From positions 4,029,001-4,093,000 of the forward strand of contig NC_135561.1 in NCBI RefSeq assembly GCF_964340395.1: a stretch of 64,000 nucleotides of DNA. The letters run 5' to 3'. The translations under genes and the position numbers were made by a program. Below, one piece after another: positions 14,801 through 28,200 of this stretch. The stretch comes from Glandiceps talaboti. Taxonomy: Eukaryota > Hemichordata > Enteropneusta > Spengelidae. Under the pieces are notes generated by a model. The model did no database searches. It saw only the letters and a program-made list of their open reading frames with translations, and was not told the DNA's origin. Each line of letters opens with the position of its first letter. Position 1 is the stretch's first letter.

Positions 14801-15170
14801 AATTAAGTCCATGTCACCAGAAAAAGAATAGTTCACTACCATCACTTTACAATTTTATGTCTCGGTGGTTACTAGCAAAGACACGGAAACTCGACCAAAT
14901 GTGTCAACAATAAATAAAGAATTTAAAGTATTTAATTGTAACAAGTCAGTCAGAATGGTTTCAATCAAATCAATAAAACCTAAACTCAAACCTACACACG
15001 GACAGGATGTAATCTATATTGCTGGTTAGTTTCGTTTCTCTGTTTTCAGTTTGTTTTCTGCAAGTATTTCATGAAAAAAATCTAAATTCGCTAGAATAGA
15101 GTTAAATGGAAGAACATGTAAATTTATTGGCCATTACAATTAATGAAATTACAGTAAGTGTAATTGACTT
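11074..15170. other. No gene seen; one CA microsatellite
   Basis: AT-rich DNA without a supported gene. It contains a (CA)n tract at about 11,838-11,897 and a 10-C run near 11,671. Frames up to 118 codons (11,406-11,762) carry no recognisable motif. Confidence 0.5.
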
Positions 15171-15548
15171 AGACCTAATAAAAATGTGGTTCCAGTTACC
15201 CGACCCCCGCCTAGTTTTTCACTGCTGACTCTAAACTTTTTTTTACATGTTCGACAAAAAATAATAAAATCGCAAGCACTTATGAAGTCTCGCCAGAAAT
15301 AGTGGATGCGGAAATTGACATCAACTTTAAAAAGACAGTATGAAACTGTTCTTCCAATCTGTAATGGCTGTACATCTGATAGGAAGAAACCAATAATACA
15401 GAGACCATATGGAAAACAACGGAAAACATAACTACCTGAACTAGACGCTCACACATGAAAAAAATAATAAAATAAAATAAAAAATCTACCGATCCTTCCT
15501 ATTCTAAAATTTAGCGTAATCGGAAACCCACACATTTTTATCAGACTT
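15171..15548 (+). mobile_element. AGGCCT-ended MITE, copy 2
   Basis: Same family as 60,916-61,284 (same orientation) and 3,704-4,065 (inverted). The termini have decayed to AGACCTAATAAAAA and TTTTTATCAGACTT. The interior keeps the shared blocks, including TACATCTGATAGGAAGAA. Confidence 0.8.
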
Positions 15549-15785
15549 TACACTATATTTGACACTAAACATATCCCTTTATTCTTCCTCTATAACCGAT
15601 TTCCCATTTGAAGTATTTGAACGGAATGTAGTATACTGAGATGAACGATTTATAACAATGAAATGATATGTTTATAGCCGTGCCCCTAATTTAAGTGGCG
15701 ATGTAATGTCATAAAAATGTACAACATTGATCGCCTGTTCTGCAGATCATTGTGTCGTAAACGTATCACCGATTCCCTGTTGAAG

Positions 15786-16022
15786 TAGTCTAGTTCCTAT
15801 ACAGTATCGTTACCATTTACACCTCCACTCACAGTCTAGTTCCTATACAGTATCGTTACCATTTACACCTCCACTCACAGTCTAGTTCCTGTACCGTCAC
15901 CATTTACACCTCCACTCACAGTCTAGTTCCTATACAGTATCGTTACCATTTACACCTCCACTCATATAGTCTAGTTCCTATACAGTATCGTTACCATTTA
16001 CACCTTCACTCACAGTCTAGTA
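15786..16022. repeat. 46-bp minisatellite
   Basis: Five copies of a unit beginning AGTCTAGTTCCTATACAG. The third copy has lost about 10 bp. Confidence 0.92.
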
Positions 16023-16319
16023 CATAATAAGTGTTGTTGATTTTCACTACAAGACGAACATCTTAGAATTTTCTTGGAGATAAGAGAAAACAAGGAAATG
16101 TGTACAATGCTTTGTTGTGGCGACAAGGGATGCGTTTGTCTCGAGAGTTTATTACTCCAACAATGCGAACTTTGAAAAAAATTGATATTGTGTTATAGTT
16201 GTATCTAATGTGATATCTTTATGAAGGTACTTCAAAGTTAGATTGTTATTTCATGATAAAGTTGATAAAACAGTTGATCTGTTCTTAGTGCGTTATGGTT
16301 ATTACTAATATCGGCATAG

Positions 16320-16710
16320 AGGAAGAGAAGGGGAGAGACAGTGACAGACGGAGAACGGGGAGAAAGTGACAGACGGAGAAGGGGTTCTTAGTGTTGGGTG
16401 ATAGGGAATGAGGGGATTACGTATTGTTGGGTGATAGGAAAAGGGTGGTCTTGTTGCTGGGCGATAGAGAAAGAAGCGGTCTTAGTATTGGGGGAATATG
16501 GAGCGAGGGGACCTTAGTATTGGGGAATGGAAAGAGGGGTCTTAGTATTGGGGAATGGAAAGAGGGATCTTAGTGTTGGGGATATGGAAAGAGGGGTTTC
16601 AATGTTGGGGATAGGGAAAGAGGGGATCTCACTGTTCTTTGATATGGAAAGAGGGGTTAGGGAAATATAGGGTCTTTACATAGTGTTGTGAATAGGGAGA
16701 GAGGGGTGAG
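16320..16710. repeat. Purine-rich degenerate minisatellite
   Basis: Irregular units of about 25-40 bp built on the words GGGGAATGGAAAGAGGGG and CTTAGTATTG. The + strand is strongly G/A-biased. Confidence 0.8.
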
Positions 16711-19700
16711 ATAGAGATTTCTATGTTATATCAATGTAAACGATGAATCTATTACATTTATTGAATTAACTGTGAAGCTGAACTTCATATCACTCTTTGA
16801 TATGTAACTGTGTTATGTGAGAATACCAGTAAATCAACTTTAAACTTTGTAAAATATGTTATTGGTTTTATTTCACATTAATGGTTGTCATTCGGTGCCA
16901 TAACTAGGCTAGGGGTACGATTTTAACTCAATGATTTCAAAACACTACACACTACATTGTAATAATACAGTATTATCGTGGAACAAAGTGATTCACTGGA
17001 CGATCATTACACCAGGTAACATCATACTCTACGACGACACGATTGCATCATAATTGACAACACAGCAATACTCAGTGGAAGTAGTGAATTTTGAAACGGT
17101 GATTATTCTGGCAGTGTTGCGCGCCCTCTACCAGTTCAGGGGGAGAAACGCTTCCCCGTTGTACAAATGGTTGGTGTGAATGTGTCCCCTCTTTTAACCC
17201 CTTTCGAAAATGCAAATTGTTCTCGTCAATCACCTTTGCTCAATCCTCGTTATAATGATTTCTAAGTATGTGCGAGGTTATCATGTACATCTTTTGCAAG
17301 AATGCGTTTAGTTCCAGTGATGAAACGTGTCTGAAGAAACCGTGTTGTCAGCGAAATCTTAAACTCCCGGTGATGAAATCCGAAATGTAGTCATGAGACC
17401 TGTGTCTAATTTGATGTCATACTTCCATGACAACGGTCATCCGTAATGAACAAAATATTTCCGGTTAAAAGGAAATCTAGAATTTATGGTTTTATTAGTA
17501 ATTGTTAAGATGTTTATTGTTTTATTATTTCATATCATACATTTTACTTGTAAAATGTACGTTACCGCACATAATATATCACTATAGATTCAAACTGGGT
17601 GGAGAGGTTACTAATGTCAAGAGAAATTCAATATAGACGAAGAAAATATGAAGACAGTATGAAATATAAAAAAAAATATTATAAAATAGACGAAAAAGAG
17701 ACGAAGGCAGTACAAAGATAGATGAAAAGGTGATAAAGGCAGTACAAAATAGACATCTGAAATAGGCTGTCAGTTAATGTTGTCATGTATCAAATGTATC
17801 GATTGTATTTCTTTCTTTGGTTAGCGATGACGAACTCACGTATACACACCGTCTTTGAGAGCTTCATGCCTTCAAACAAGACGTACAACTTACAACGACC
17901 TTGACTTAAAGGTGTCCGTGACATGACAAGTGTCTGGATTCTCACAACAGTACAACATCGGTGAACGGTCAAAGAAAAGTCCGACATGTCGCGGACAGCC
18001 GCAGCGTCCCATCCCGACCTTGCTAACACAACATCGTATTGACACAGTACATGTAGCGGGGGAAAGAACATTATTTTTGCTATTTGAAAAGTAACCGATA
18101 CTTGATAAATGTTTTTATGTAAATATACAATATCAAATTAATCATATTTTAGTAAATTGTGACTGGATTTGATGACAAGGCCAGAACTAAGCTGCGTACT
18201 TCGCCCTACGTACAACAAGGTCGACAACGTAAACTCTTGTCTTTGAGAAGACACATATATCACCATGTCACAGTGCAAAGGAAATAAAAAGAACTCATAA
18301 CCTTTATCACAAAAAGTGGTTTCCAAAGTTTATATTTTCAAGAAACTTGTGGTTGGTTGGATATCAACTAAGCCTATATTACACAAACCACACGAAGTGA
18401 CTAATGTTAAACGTCGCTCTGTGTTTTTATCATTATTAATCCGTAAAATCTAACTTTTTTTACTGCAAGTACTTATACATCCCGAGTAAGGCACCTCCTT
18501 ACAATTGATTTAAATGTTTACTTAGGTATATGACAAAATATTTCTATTTATCAAAAACCACGCGTCTTAACGTGATAGAGTCTACACTCCGACAAACCGC
18601 AATGGCTGCGAACGTGACTCGGGAAGGTTTTGGACAACAAAGAAATATATTGGTTCAATTTACGATTCGTTTTCGATGTTACAGACAACTAAAGAAATGA
18701 TAGAAGTTTGACGAGAGTTAAGTTTTAAAAAAAAAAGTTGGGTTTATACGGGATTCGTACCATTCCTGGACCCTGTTGGCAGGTCTGCTGCTTGGTGAAA
18801 CCGTAGTCAGGGTATAGAACAGATATACTTGCAGGTCACTTTCACTACTTTCTACAGTGCGCCCTCTCTGGTATATATGGTAAACTAATTTTATTGAACT
18901 TATGGGTATGATAACTAAGACAGGAAGTAGATTCTTAGATTTATGACGTCCTGTTTTTTTAATCACAAGGATTATTTCCGTAGAAATATAAAGTTGCCTT
19001 GTCAACACTTGACATGTGGTATTGATCTATTGTGTTATTCGAGTGTTTATGTATGTATGTTAGTATGTATGTACATATCCTTTGCTAATGAATATTCATA
19101 AGTTACGAAATTTTAAGGGTGTTAAAAAGTGACTTGGGATTTTTGCCCCTTTCATACATGAAAGTTAATATTTTCTGACCTGTACATGGTGTAGTCACAG
19201 TGATGCGAGTTGTAATGAAACCATTGAAATATCAATCTTGACTGTTTACGGGGCAATGCGTTGCAGATAAATGGAGAGAAAATACACTGTGTTGAGACAA
19301 ATGGAGAGAAAATATACAGCGTGTTGAAAAGTGAACCAATGTGTATGTTACAGATCCAGATACAGTACATTATCGCTAGAGCACATATTTTTGCTGAAGT
19401 GACGAAATATGCGGGTACGTTCTAGACGGTGCCATAAAGAGGCATGTGTTTTACGACGTTGCTAGTTTCAAAGTCTTTCAGCTTGTTTCACATACGTATT
19501 CTTTGTATCTTTTTATACTTGTGTCTTTCTTATTTTGCAGGGTGTGAATACCATATACTGACGTGACCACATATACTATACGCACAAGAACTGTCATATA
19601 TGGCAGTTAATATATATATTATAAGCACTAACCTACACCTTACACACACGCAGAGTCTCATCCATCTACTGTGTAATCGTCCAGTGGCAATGACTTGCGC

Positions 19701-20150
19701 CATCTACTGGTCTGGAATTGTCACCTGACGTTTTCAGAGGCTGTGAACTTAATACTTGACACACCGGTCATAGGGATTATTCTCTTGGAAACTTACTTCA
19801 CAACACATAGTACTATCCTTTTATTCTAATTGACAATATATGAAACTCGAATCGGTTCAAAATTTCAGTGACATGTTTTGACTTCTTGATCTCTTGACTG
19901 TATGGTTTATTTCCTTACGTCATCAAAACCACCACAATAGAACTTTTAGCAATATTTGGGTGCACGTGCATCTTCGATTTCGCAAAACAAACAGGCTTTC
20001 GTTTTCTAACCATAACTTTTACATACGTATTTTCGAATTCACAGCTGCTGCAGCTAACACCAAATTAAATCTCATGAGCGGTCGTTTACCGTGTACATTT
20101 TCTCGCGGCTTTGCCGCAAATTGTTATATTTGTGTATGTGTATGCTTTCC
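16711..20150. other. No gene seen
   Basis: No supported exon. The minus-strand frames at 17,790-18,071 and 18,718-19,008 are unrecognised. Several GCGCCCTCT-type words occur (near 17,120, 18,858 and 19,697). Confidence 0.5.
19697..19710 (-). promoter_or_regulatory. CTCF-like core motif
   Basis: On the minus strand the site reads CCAGTAGATGGCGC, matching every position of the CTCF core CCASYAGRKGGCRS. One 14-bp match in 64 kb is not strong evidence of binding. Confidence 0.35.
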
Positions 20151-20312
<162 letters not shown>

Positions 20313-22137
20313 AAAAAAAAAGAAAAATAGGGGGGCGGGAACAGTCGTTTACCTTGTACTTTGCAAAATTGTTCACTTCATTTACCTACCATACATTTAA
20401 TTCAATTATGAGGCAGTGAATAGCCAAGCGAATGTGTGTGTCTGCCAAAATATCTCTGTATAAGTTAAAGTATAGGTAGTGTAGTCATATCATGCAGTTG
20501 TACAACGTATTGAGAGTATATCAAAATTGGGGTACAATTTTCAAGTACATTGTACTCTAAACTTTCGATAATGTACATGGATTGAAATTTTATGCCCAAA
20601 AAGTGCTTACCGTGGGAAGGGACACACCCTTCCCACTAGCTATCATGGGGATGCTGTTTCTGCCCAGAATCAAGATTAGCCAATTATTTCCAAGTACAGG
20701 TTACAGCCAAATGTGAGACCTTTTTCGCAAAGCTCACATTCATCTATTTGTAAAGAAATCTCTCCGCATGTTATGTATGGACGATAAAGTTGATTTCCAC
20801 TGTCAGTTTAATGTAATGTACAATACTTTACATCTCTGTAATTGGGCGCGGGGGGGGGGGGGTGTTGGGGGTTACTGTATAATTACACATTAAAATATGT
20901 GCGGGGGGGGGGGCTTGCGAATTTTTTAAAACTAAAATAATTTCTCCCTACCCCTGTCGTAAATTCTGATCCCAGCCTAAGTAAGGATGGTGGGTTCGAA
21001 TGTGTTTCATGGTTGGTTGGTTGGTTGGTTGGTTGGTCGGTTGTGTGTGTGTGTGGGGGGGGGGGGGGGGGCGGTTGCTTGAGAAGTTTTTGTGAAATTC
21101 AAAAACAAACACCTTTTAATAGTATTCCTGACATAATATTCAAACTTTACTCAATCCAGAACAGTTGTATAAAATGTCAAATAAGTGAGAATTTTAGTAT
21201 GATCTTATATGCATGCTACATTACTGTACGATAGTGTCGCCTTTTATAAATTATTTTCTCTTGTCACATAACCTTGTTTAATTTCTGAAAAACTAAAACA
21301 GCGCTTTTAATGACATAATGATTGGGACGTTTCAAGTCAAGAATATTTTTAATGAATGAACAAATATCAGCTAGGATAACAAAGAGAGGGATTTTATGAC
21401 AATAAAACTGGTCTCTATGCTCCTAATACTGTGATTTTTTTTACTTCAACAGTATGGGTGACGTTCTGAAGTTAATTACAAAAGCGGTACATTTTTGATT
21501 AAAAATTAACTGGTGGCACTGCCTTTGCAAAGCTGCTTTATCGACTTTGTGACAAATATATCAAAGAGTCACTTGCGTATAGGCTAACACTCATTCAACC
21601 GAAAACCACCTGACCCTACCTTTTTGAAGTGGTATTAAATTTAAAAGCGTGTTTACGTAGACAGTCTAAAATTGTTTGTCAGAGCCAATACGTTATAATA
21701 ATTTTAAAATGATAGTTTATTCAACACACAGAACTCTGCTTCAAAGACAGTGGAAGTTATTTTCTTGTAGGAATTGATCTTTTACATAAAAGCCCACCCT
21801 TATTTTTTTGTCGATCATATTTTGCGCCCTCTCGTGGTTCACTTTGGAAATGGTTTGTAACATATTCGTTTGAAAGTTTTAAAAAGTACATTCTTAGCCG
21901 GACAATGAGCTCAAATACGGAAATGTCTCATATTTGTGCTTGTGCTTGTGTAACAAAGAATGCGAAACATACGCTTTGCCTGTTAAAACAGATATTTAAT
22001 CACTGGAGTAATTCAACAAACACTTAACCGGAAGTTGTAGGTGAGAGAGTTCATATGTGCACAGGTCAACGAGGTCCGAGATATTTTTGCAGCCTTGGAG
22101 ACAATAACGTTTGCATATTTATAGATGATGTGTGTTG
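20313..22137. other. No gene seen; G runs and upstream flank of TMEM241
   Basis: Contains a 10-bp-arm hairpin GTGGGAAGGG...CCCTTCCCAC at 20,612-20,636, poly-G runs near 20,850 and 20,903, and a GGTT/G-run tract at 21,012-21,072. The last few hundred bases are the probable promoter side of TMEM241, but no TATA box or initiator can be called. Confidence 0.5.
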
Positions 22138-22161
22138 ATGATGTGGAGTAATTACAAATGA
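22125..22161 (+). promoter_or_regulatory. Two short uORFs before the TMEM241 start
   Basis: If the 5' UTR reaches this far, one uORF runs 22,125-22,151 (ATG to TAA, 9 codons). A second runs 22,138-22,161 and its TGA overlaps the main ATG as ATGA. Transcript evidence is lacking. Confidence 0.4.
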
Positions 22162-22223
22162 AACCATGGTGGCTGATAATTACTTTTGTCGCGTTGTACA
22201 TCGCGACAAATTTTACAAACAAG
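22158..22223 (+). CDS. TMEM241: TMEM241 exon 1 (aa 1-22)
   Basis: A hydrophobic N-terminal segment starting MKPWWLIITF and ending TNK, which matches the family's TNK|YVLS junction. The donor is AAG|GTAAATG, phase 0. Confidence 0.88.
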
Positions 22224-25200
22224 GTAAATGATCGGTGTACATGTTTATCATATATAGACTCTAGTAAATTATGAATGCTTGAGAAAATGCTCGCAACGTG
22301 AACGTTAATAATAGCAATGGTATGTTACAATGTTTCAAAAATAGTCTCCGCGTCGTAGACTGGTCTAGTAATAAACACTTTACATCACTGCATATATTGT
22401 AAAAATATCGAGTTATAGCAACAGCTGGAAAAAATGGAAACCGACAGATAGAATGAGATCGGTATTTTACTGCGATGCATGTACTAGAAATTTGAAAACA
22501 ACATTCATTCATTGCATTGCTGATGGGCGATGTAACATTTAATTATCTAGTATTTCGACTACCCAGTTATAGTGTTCTATATAGCAGACTTGTCCTCACA
22601 ATGTCACACATTCATGGTTTGCTGGAATTTCTGAACAAATATCTCAGCGGATGTAGTGAAATTTAGTCGACTCAGACTTTACATGTGTATTGGTATCAAG
22701 CTAGGGAGTAAACGTATGTGTTTGTATGGATTGGACTGATTTGCCGAACTGAGTCAGCATGGATGTTTTGACTCATATTTTGAGCATAACAGAACCAGTG
22801 ATTTCGACTTGGGTTGTCATTTAAATAGAACAACCAGGCTATAGAATCCATATATTCTGTTCAAAGACAATAAGTTGGTTTGTGTATGGTACTCTTGTCT
22901 GATATTCCTTTTCTGTATTGTGTACTTTCCAATCCTGTGTGTTCTTTATTCTAATGATTTATTATCATTTTGTTCCGTTTGAAACAATGTATGTGAAAGT
23001 TCTACTTCACTGCATATATGTACCTAGATCATGATGGCTAATGGTATTCGGCGAAACGAAACGAAATGAAATCATGATGTATATTTTCAGCAATTCTCGG
23101 TACCTGCGATAGATTTCTACCACCTAGGTTTGTCAGAAAAATGATGATAATTTCATTTTTTGTCAGCACTAAAACTTCTGCTCCATATGCTACAGATGTA
23201 TTACTATAGGGTACCCGTGGGAATAAGTCAACCTTGTTGTTCTATTTTGACCCTCTAGCATGAGGTAAAATGCTAAGTGCATGCACTGAGAATTCATTGT
23301 CGTCAATAACAATGTATAAAAAGAATCAGTCATTGTGAATGAGTATAGATATCTTTGGATGGATGACTCACAATAGAAAAGGAGTTCGGAAAACAGCAGT
23401 AATAGAAATGACAATACAAGCAAGTAGTAGATTACACTGGGAACTCTGTTCTTTATATGCACACGCACTCCAACTTGTAACTGAAACTTAAATCACACAA
23501 GAATGCACGTGCGTTCCAACTTGTAACTGAAACTTACATCACACAAGAAATTTTGATTTGATCGTCTGCCTTATCGTCGGGCTGCGTGCTGATTGGTTGA
23601 TTATGTATGACGTATGACTATATAATGAGTTCATCAGAAAGGGCAACAATATTAACAACAACAACGTATAACACAAAATATGAATCAATAAATGTAATTC
23701 ACGACAATCTTACACAGAAACCATTTTATGATCACACACTTTCCAACATATTTTGACACAACTTTTTTACCACTTTGAATATTCTAGTATGTACTCTCCG
23801 TCCTCAAGTTCACTTATCCAACCATATTCCAAGGATGGCAGACACTGGTTGGATTCTTAATGCTAACAGTGTTTGGAAGATGGCAATATGTAGATACAGG
23901 TAGTATTCCTAGGTAAGTGGTAGTATGTAGATACAGGTAGTATTCCTAGGTAAGTGACAGTATGTAGATACAGGTAGTATTCCTAGGTAAGTGACAGTAT
24001 GTAGATACAGGTAGTATTCCTAGGTAAGTGACAGTATGTAGATACAGGTAGTATTCCTAGGTAAGTGGTAGTATGTAGATACAGGTAGTATTCCTAGGTA
24101 AGTGGTAGTATGTAGATACAGGTAGTATTCCTAGGTAAGTGGTAGTATGTAGATACAGGTAGTATTCCTAGGTAAGTGACAGTATGTAGATACAGGTAGT
24201 ATTCCTAGGTAAGTGGTAGTATGTAGATACAGGTAGTATTCCTAGGTAAGTGACAGTATGTAGATACAGGTAGTATTCCTAGGTAAGTGGTTGTATGTAG
24301 ATACAGGTAGTATTCCTAGGTAAGTGGTAGTATGTAGATACAGGTAGTATTCCAAGGTAAGTGGTAGTATGTAGATACAGGTAGTATTCCAAGGTAAGTG
24401 GTAGTATGTAGATACAGGTAGTATTCCTAGGTAAGTGACAGTATCTAGATACAGGTAGTATTCCTAGGTAAGTGACAGTATCTAGATACAGGTAGTATTC
24501 CTAGGTAAGTGACAGTATGTAGATACAGGTAGTATTCCAAGGTAAGTGGTAGTATGTAGATACAGGTAGTATTCATAGGTAAGTGGTAGTATGTAGATAC
24601 AGGTAGTATTCATAGGTAAGTGGTAGTATGTAGATACAGGTAGTATTCATAGGTAAGTGGTAATATGTAGATACAGGTAGTATTCATAGGTAAGTGGTAG
24701 TATGTAGATACAGGTAGTATTCATAGGTAAGTGGTAGTATGTAGATACAGGTAGTATTCATAGGTAAGTGGTAGTATGTAGATACAGGTAGTATTCCTAG
24801 GTAAGTGGTAGTATGTAGATACAGGTAGTATTCCAAGGTAAGTGGTAGTATGTAGATACAGGTAGTATTCATAGGTAAGTGACAGTATCTAGATACAGGT
24901 AGTATTCCTAGGTAAGTGGTAGTATGTAGATACAGGTAGTATTCCAAGGTAAGTGGTAGTATGTAGATACAGGTAGTATTCATAGGTAAGTGGTAGTATG
25001 TAGATACAGGTAGTATTCATAGGTAAGTGACAGTATCTAGATACAGGTAGTATTCATAGGTAAGTGGTAGTATGTAGATACAGGTAGTATTCATAGGTAA
25101 GTGGTAGTATCTAGATACAGGTAGTATTCATAGGTAAGTGGTAGTATGTAGATACAGGTAGTATTCATAGGTAAGTGGTAATATGTAGATACAGGTAGTA

Positions 25201-28200
25201 TTCATAGGTAAGTGGTAGTATGTAGATACAGGTAGTATTCCTAGGTAAGTGGTAGTATGTAGATACAGGTAGTATTCCTAGGTAAGTGGTAGTATGTAGA
25301 TACAGGTAGTATTCCAAGGTAAGTGACAGTATGTAGATACAGGTAGTATTCATAGGTAAGTGGTAATATGTAGATACAGGTAGTATTCATAGGTAAGTGA
25401 CAGTATCTAGATACAGGTAGTATTCCTAGGTAAGTGGTAGTATGTAGATACAGGTAGTATTCCAAGGTAAGTGGTAGTATGTAGATACAGGTAGTATTCC
25501 TAGGTAAGTGGTAGTATGTAGATACAGGTAGTATTCCAAGGTAAGTGGTACTATGTAGATACAGGTAGTATTCCAAGGTAAGTGGTAGTATGTAGATACA
25601 GGTAGTATTCCAAGGTAAGTGGTAGTATGTAGATACAGGTAGTATTCCTAGGTAAGTGGTAGTACGTAGATACAGGTAGTATTCCTAGGTAAGTGGTAGT
25701 ATGTAGATACAGGTAGTATTCCAAGGTAAGTGGTAGTATGTAGATACAGGTGGTATTCCAAGGTAAGGGGTAGTATGTAGATACAGGTAGTATTCATAGG
25801 TAAGTGGTAATATGTAGATACAGGTAGTATTCATAGGTAAGGGGTAGTATGTAGATACAGGTAGTATTCCTAGGTAAGTGGTAGTATGTAGATACAGGTA
25901 GTATTCATAGGTAAGTGACAGTATGTAGATACAGGTAGTATTCATAGGTAAGTGGTAGTATGTAGATACAGGTAGTATTCCTAGGTAAGTGGTACTATGT
26001 AGATACAGGTAGTATTCCAAGGTAAGTGACAGTATGTAGATACAGGTAGTATTCCTAGGTAAGTGGTAGTATGTAGATACAGGTAGTATTCCTAGGTAAG
26101 TGACAGTATGTAGATACAGGTAGTATTCCTAGGTAAGTGGTAGTATGTAGATACAGGTAGTATTCCAAGGTAAGTGGTAGTATGTAGATACAGGTAGTAT
26201 TCCAAGGTAAGTGGTAGTATGTAGATACAGGTAGTATTCCTAGGTAAGTGGTAGTATGTAGATACAGGTAGTATTCCTAGGTAAGTGACAGTATGTAGAT
26301 ACAGGTAGTATTCCAAGGTAAGTGGTAGTATGTAGATACAGGTAGTATTCCTAGGTAAGTGACAGTATGTAGATACAGGTAGTATTCCTAGGTAAGTGGT
26401 AGTATGTAGATACAGGTAGTATTCCTAGGTAAGTGACAGTATGTAGATACAGGTAGTATTCCAAGGTAAGTGACAGTATGTAGATACAGGTAGTATTCCT
26501 AGGTAAGTGACAGTATGTAGATACAGGTAGTATTCCTAGGTAAGTGGTAGTATGTAGATACAGGTAGTATTCCTAGGTAAGTGGTAGTACATGTATGTAG
26601 ATACAGGTAGTATTCCAAGGTAAGTGGTAGTATGTAGATACAGGTAGTATTCCTAGGTAAGTGGTAATATGTAGATACAGGTAGTATTCCTAGGTAAGTG
26701 ACAGTATCTAGATACAGGTAGTATTCCAAGGTAAGTGGTAGTATGTAGATACAGGTAGTATTCCTAGGTAAGTGGTAATATGTAGATACAGGTAGTATTC
26801 CAAGGTAAGTGGTAGTATGTAGATACAGGTAGTATTCCTAGGTAAGTGGTAATATGTAGATACAGGTAGTATTCCTAGGTAAGTGGTAGTATGTAGATAC
26901 AGGTAGTATTCCTAGGTAAGTGGTAGTATGTAGATACAGGTAGTATTCCTAGGTAAGTGGTAGTATGTAGATACAGGTAGTATTCCAAGGTAAGTGACAG
27001 TATGTAGATACAGGTAGTATTCCTAGGTAAGTGGTAGTATGTAGATACAGGTAGTATTCCAAGGTAAGTGGTAGTATGTAGATACAGGTAGTATTCCAAG
27101 GTAAGTGGTAGTATGTAGATACAGGTAGTATTCCTAGGTAAGTGGTAGTATGTAGATACAGGTAGTATTCCAAGGTAAGTGGTAGTATGTAGATACAGGT
27201 AGTATTCCTAGGTAAGTGGTAGTATGTAGATACAGGTAGTATTCCTAGGTAAGTGGTAGTATGTAGATACAGGTAGTATTCCTAGGTAAGTGGTAGTATG
27301 TAGATACAGGTAGTATTCCAAGGTAAGTGGTAGTATGTAGATACAGGTAGTATTCCTAGGTAAGTGGTAATATGTAGATACAGGTAGTATTCCTAGGTAA
27401 GTGGTAGTATGTAGATACAGGTAGTATTCCTAGGTAAGTGGTAGTATCTAGATACAGGTAGTATTCCTAGGTAAGTGACAGTATGTAGATACAGGTAGTA
27501 TTCCTAGGTAAGTGGTAGTATCTAGATACAGGTAGTATTCCTAGGTAAGTGACAGTATGTAGATACAGGTAGTATTCCTAGGTAAGTGGTAGTATGTAGA
27601 TACAGGTAGTATTCCAAGGTAAGTGGTAGTATGTAGATACAGGTAGTATTCCTAGGTAAGTGACAGTATGTAGATACAGGTAGTATTCATAGGTAAGGGG
27701 TAGTATGTAGATACAGGTAGTATTCCTAGGTAAGTGGTAGTATGTAGATACAGGTAGTATTCCAAGGTAAGTGGTAGTATGTAGATACAGGTAGTATTCA
27801 TAGGTAAGTGGTAATATGTAGATACAGGTAGTATTCCTAGGTAAGTGGTAGTATGTAGATACAGGTAGTATTCCTAGGTAAGTGGTAGTATGTAGATACA
27901 GGTAGTATTCATAGGTAAGTGGTAGTATGTAGATACAGGTAGTATTCCTAGGTAAGTGGTAGTATGTAGATACAGGTAGTATTCATAGGTAAGTGGTAGT
28001 ATGTAGATACAGGTAGTATTCCAAGGTAAGTGGTAGTATGTAGATACAGGTAGTATTCCTAGGTAAGTGGTAGTATGTAGATACAGGTAGTATTCATAGG
28101 TAAGTGGTAGTATGTAGATACAGGTAGTATTCCAAGGTAAGTGGTAGTATGTAGATACAGGTAGTATTCCTAGGTAAGTGGTAGTATGTAGATACAGGTA

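Noticed and set aside
17790-18071. 93-codon minus-strand frame as a gene
   Set aside because: No recognisable domain, no supporting neighbours and unconvincing splice sites.
18745-18800. tRNA gene or SINE on the minus strand (GGTACGAATCCC resembles a B box)
   Set aside because: No matching A box, and the anticodon loop lacks U33. At best a relic, possibly chance.
24684-27173. Many long minus-strand frames repeating a Tyr/Leu/Thr-rich motif in the 4.4-kb array
   Set aside because: They follow from the 37-bp period (three units make 37 codons) and lie antisense to a repeat derived from the TMEM241 exon 2 donor. No independent sign of coding.
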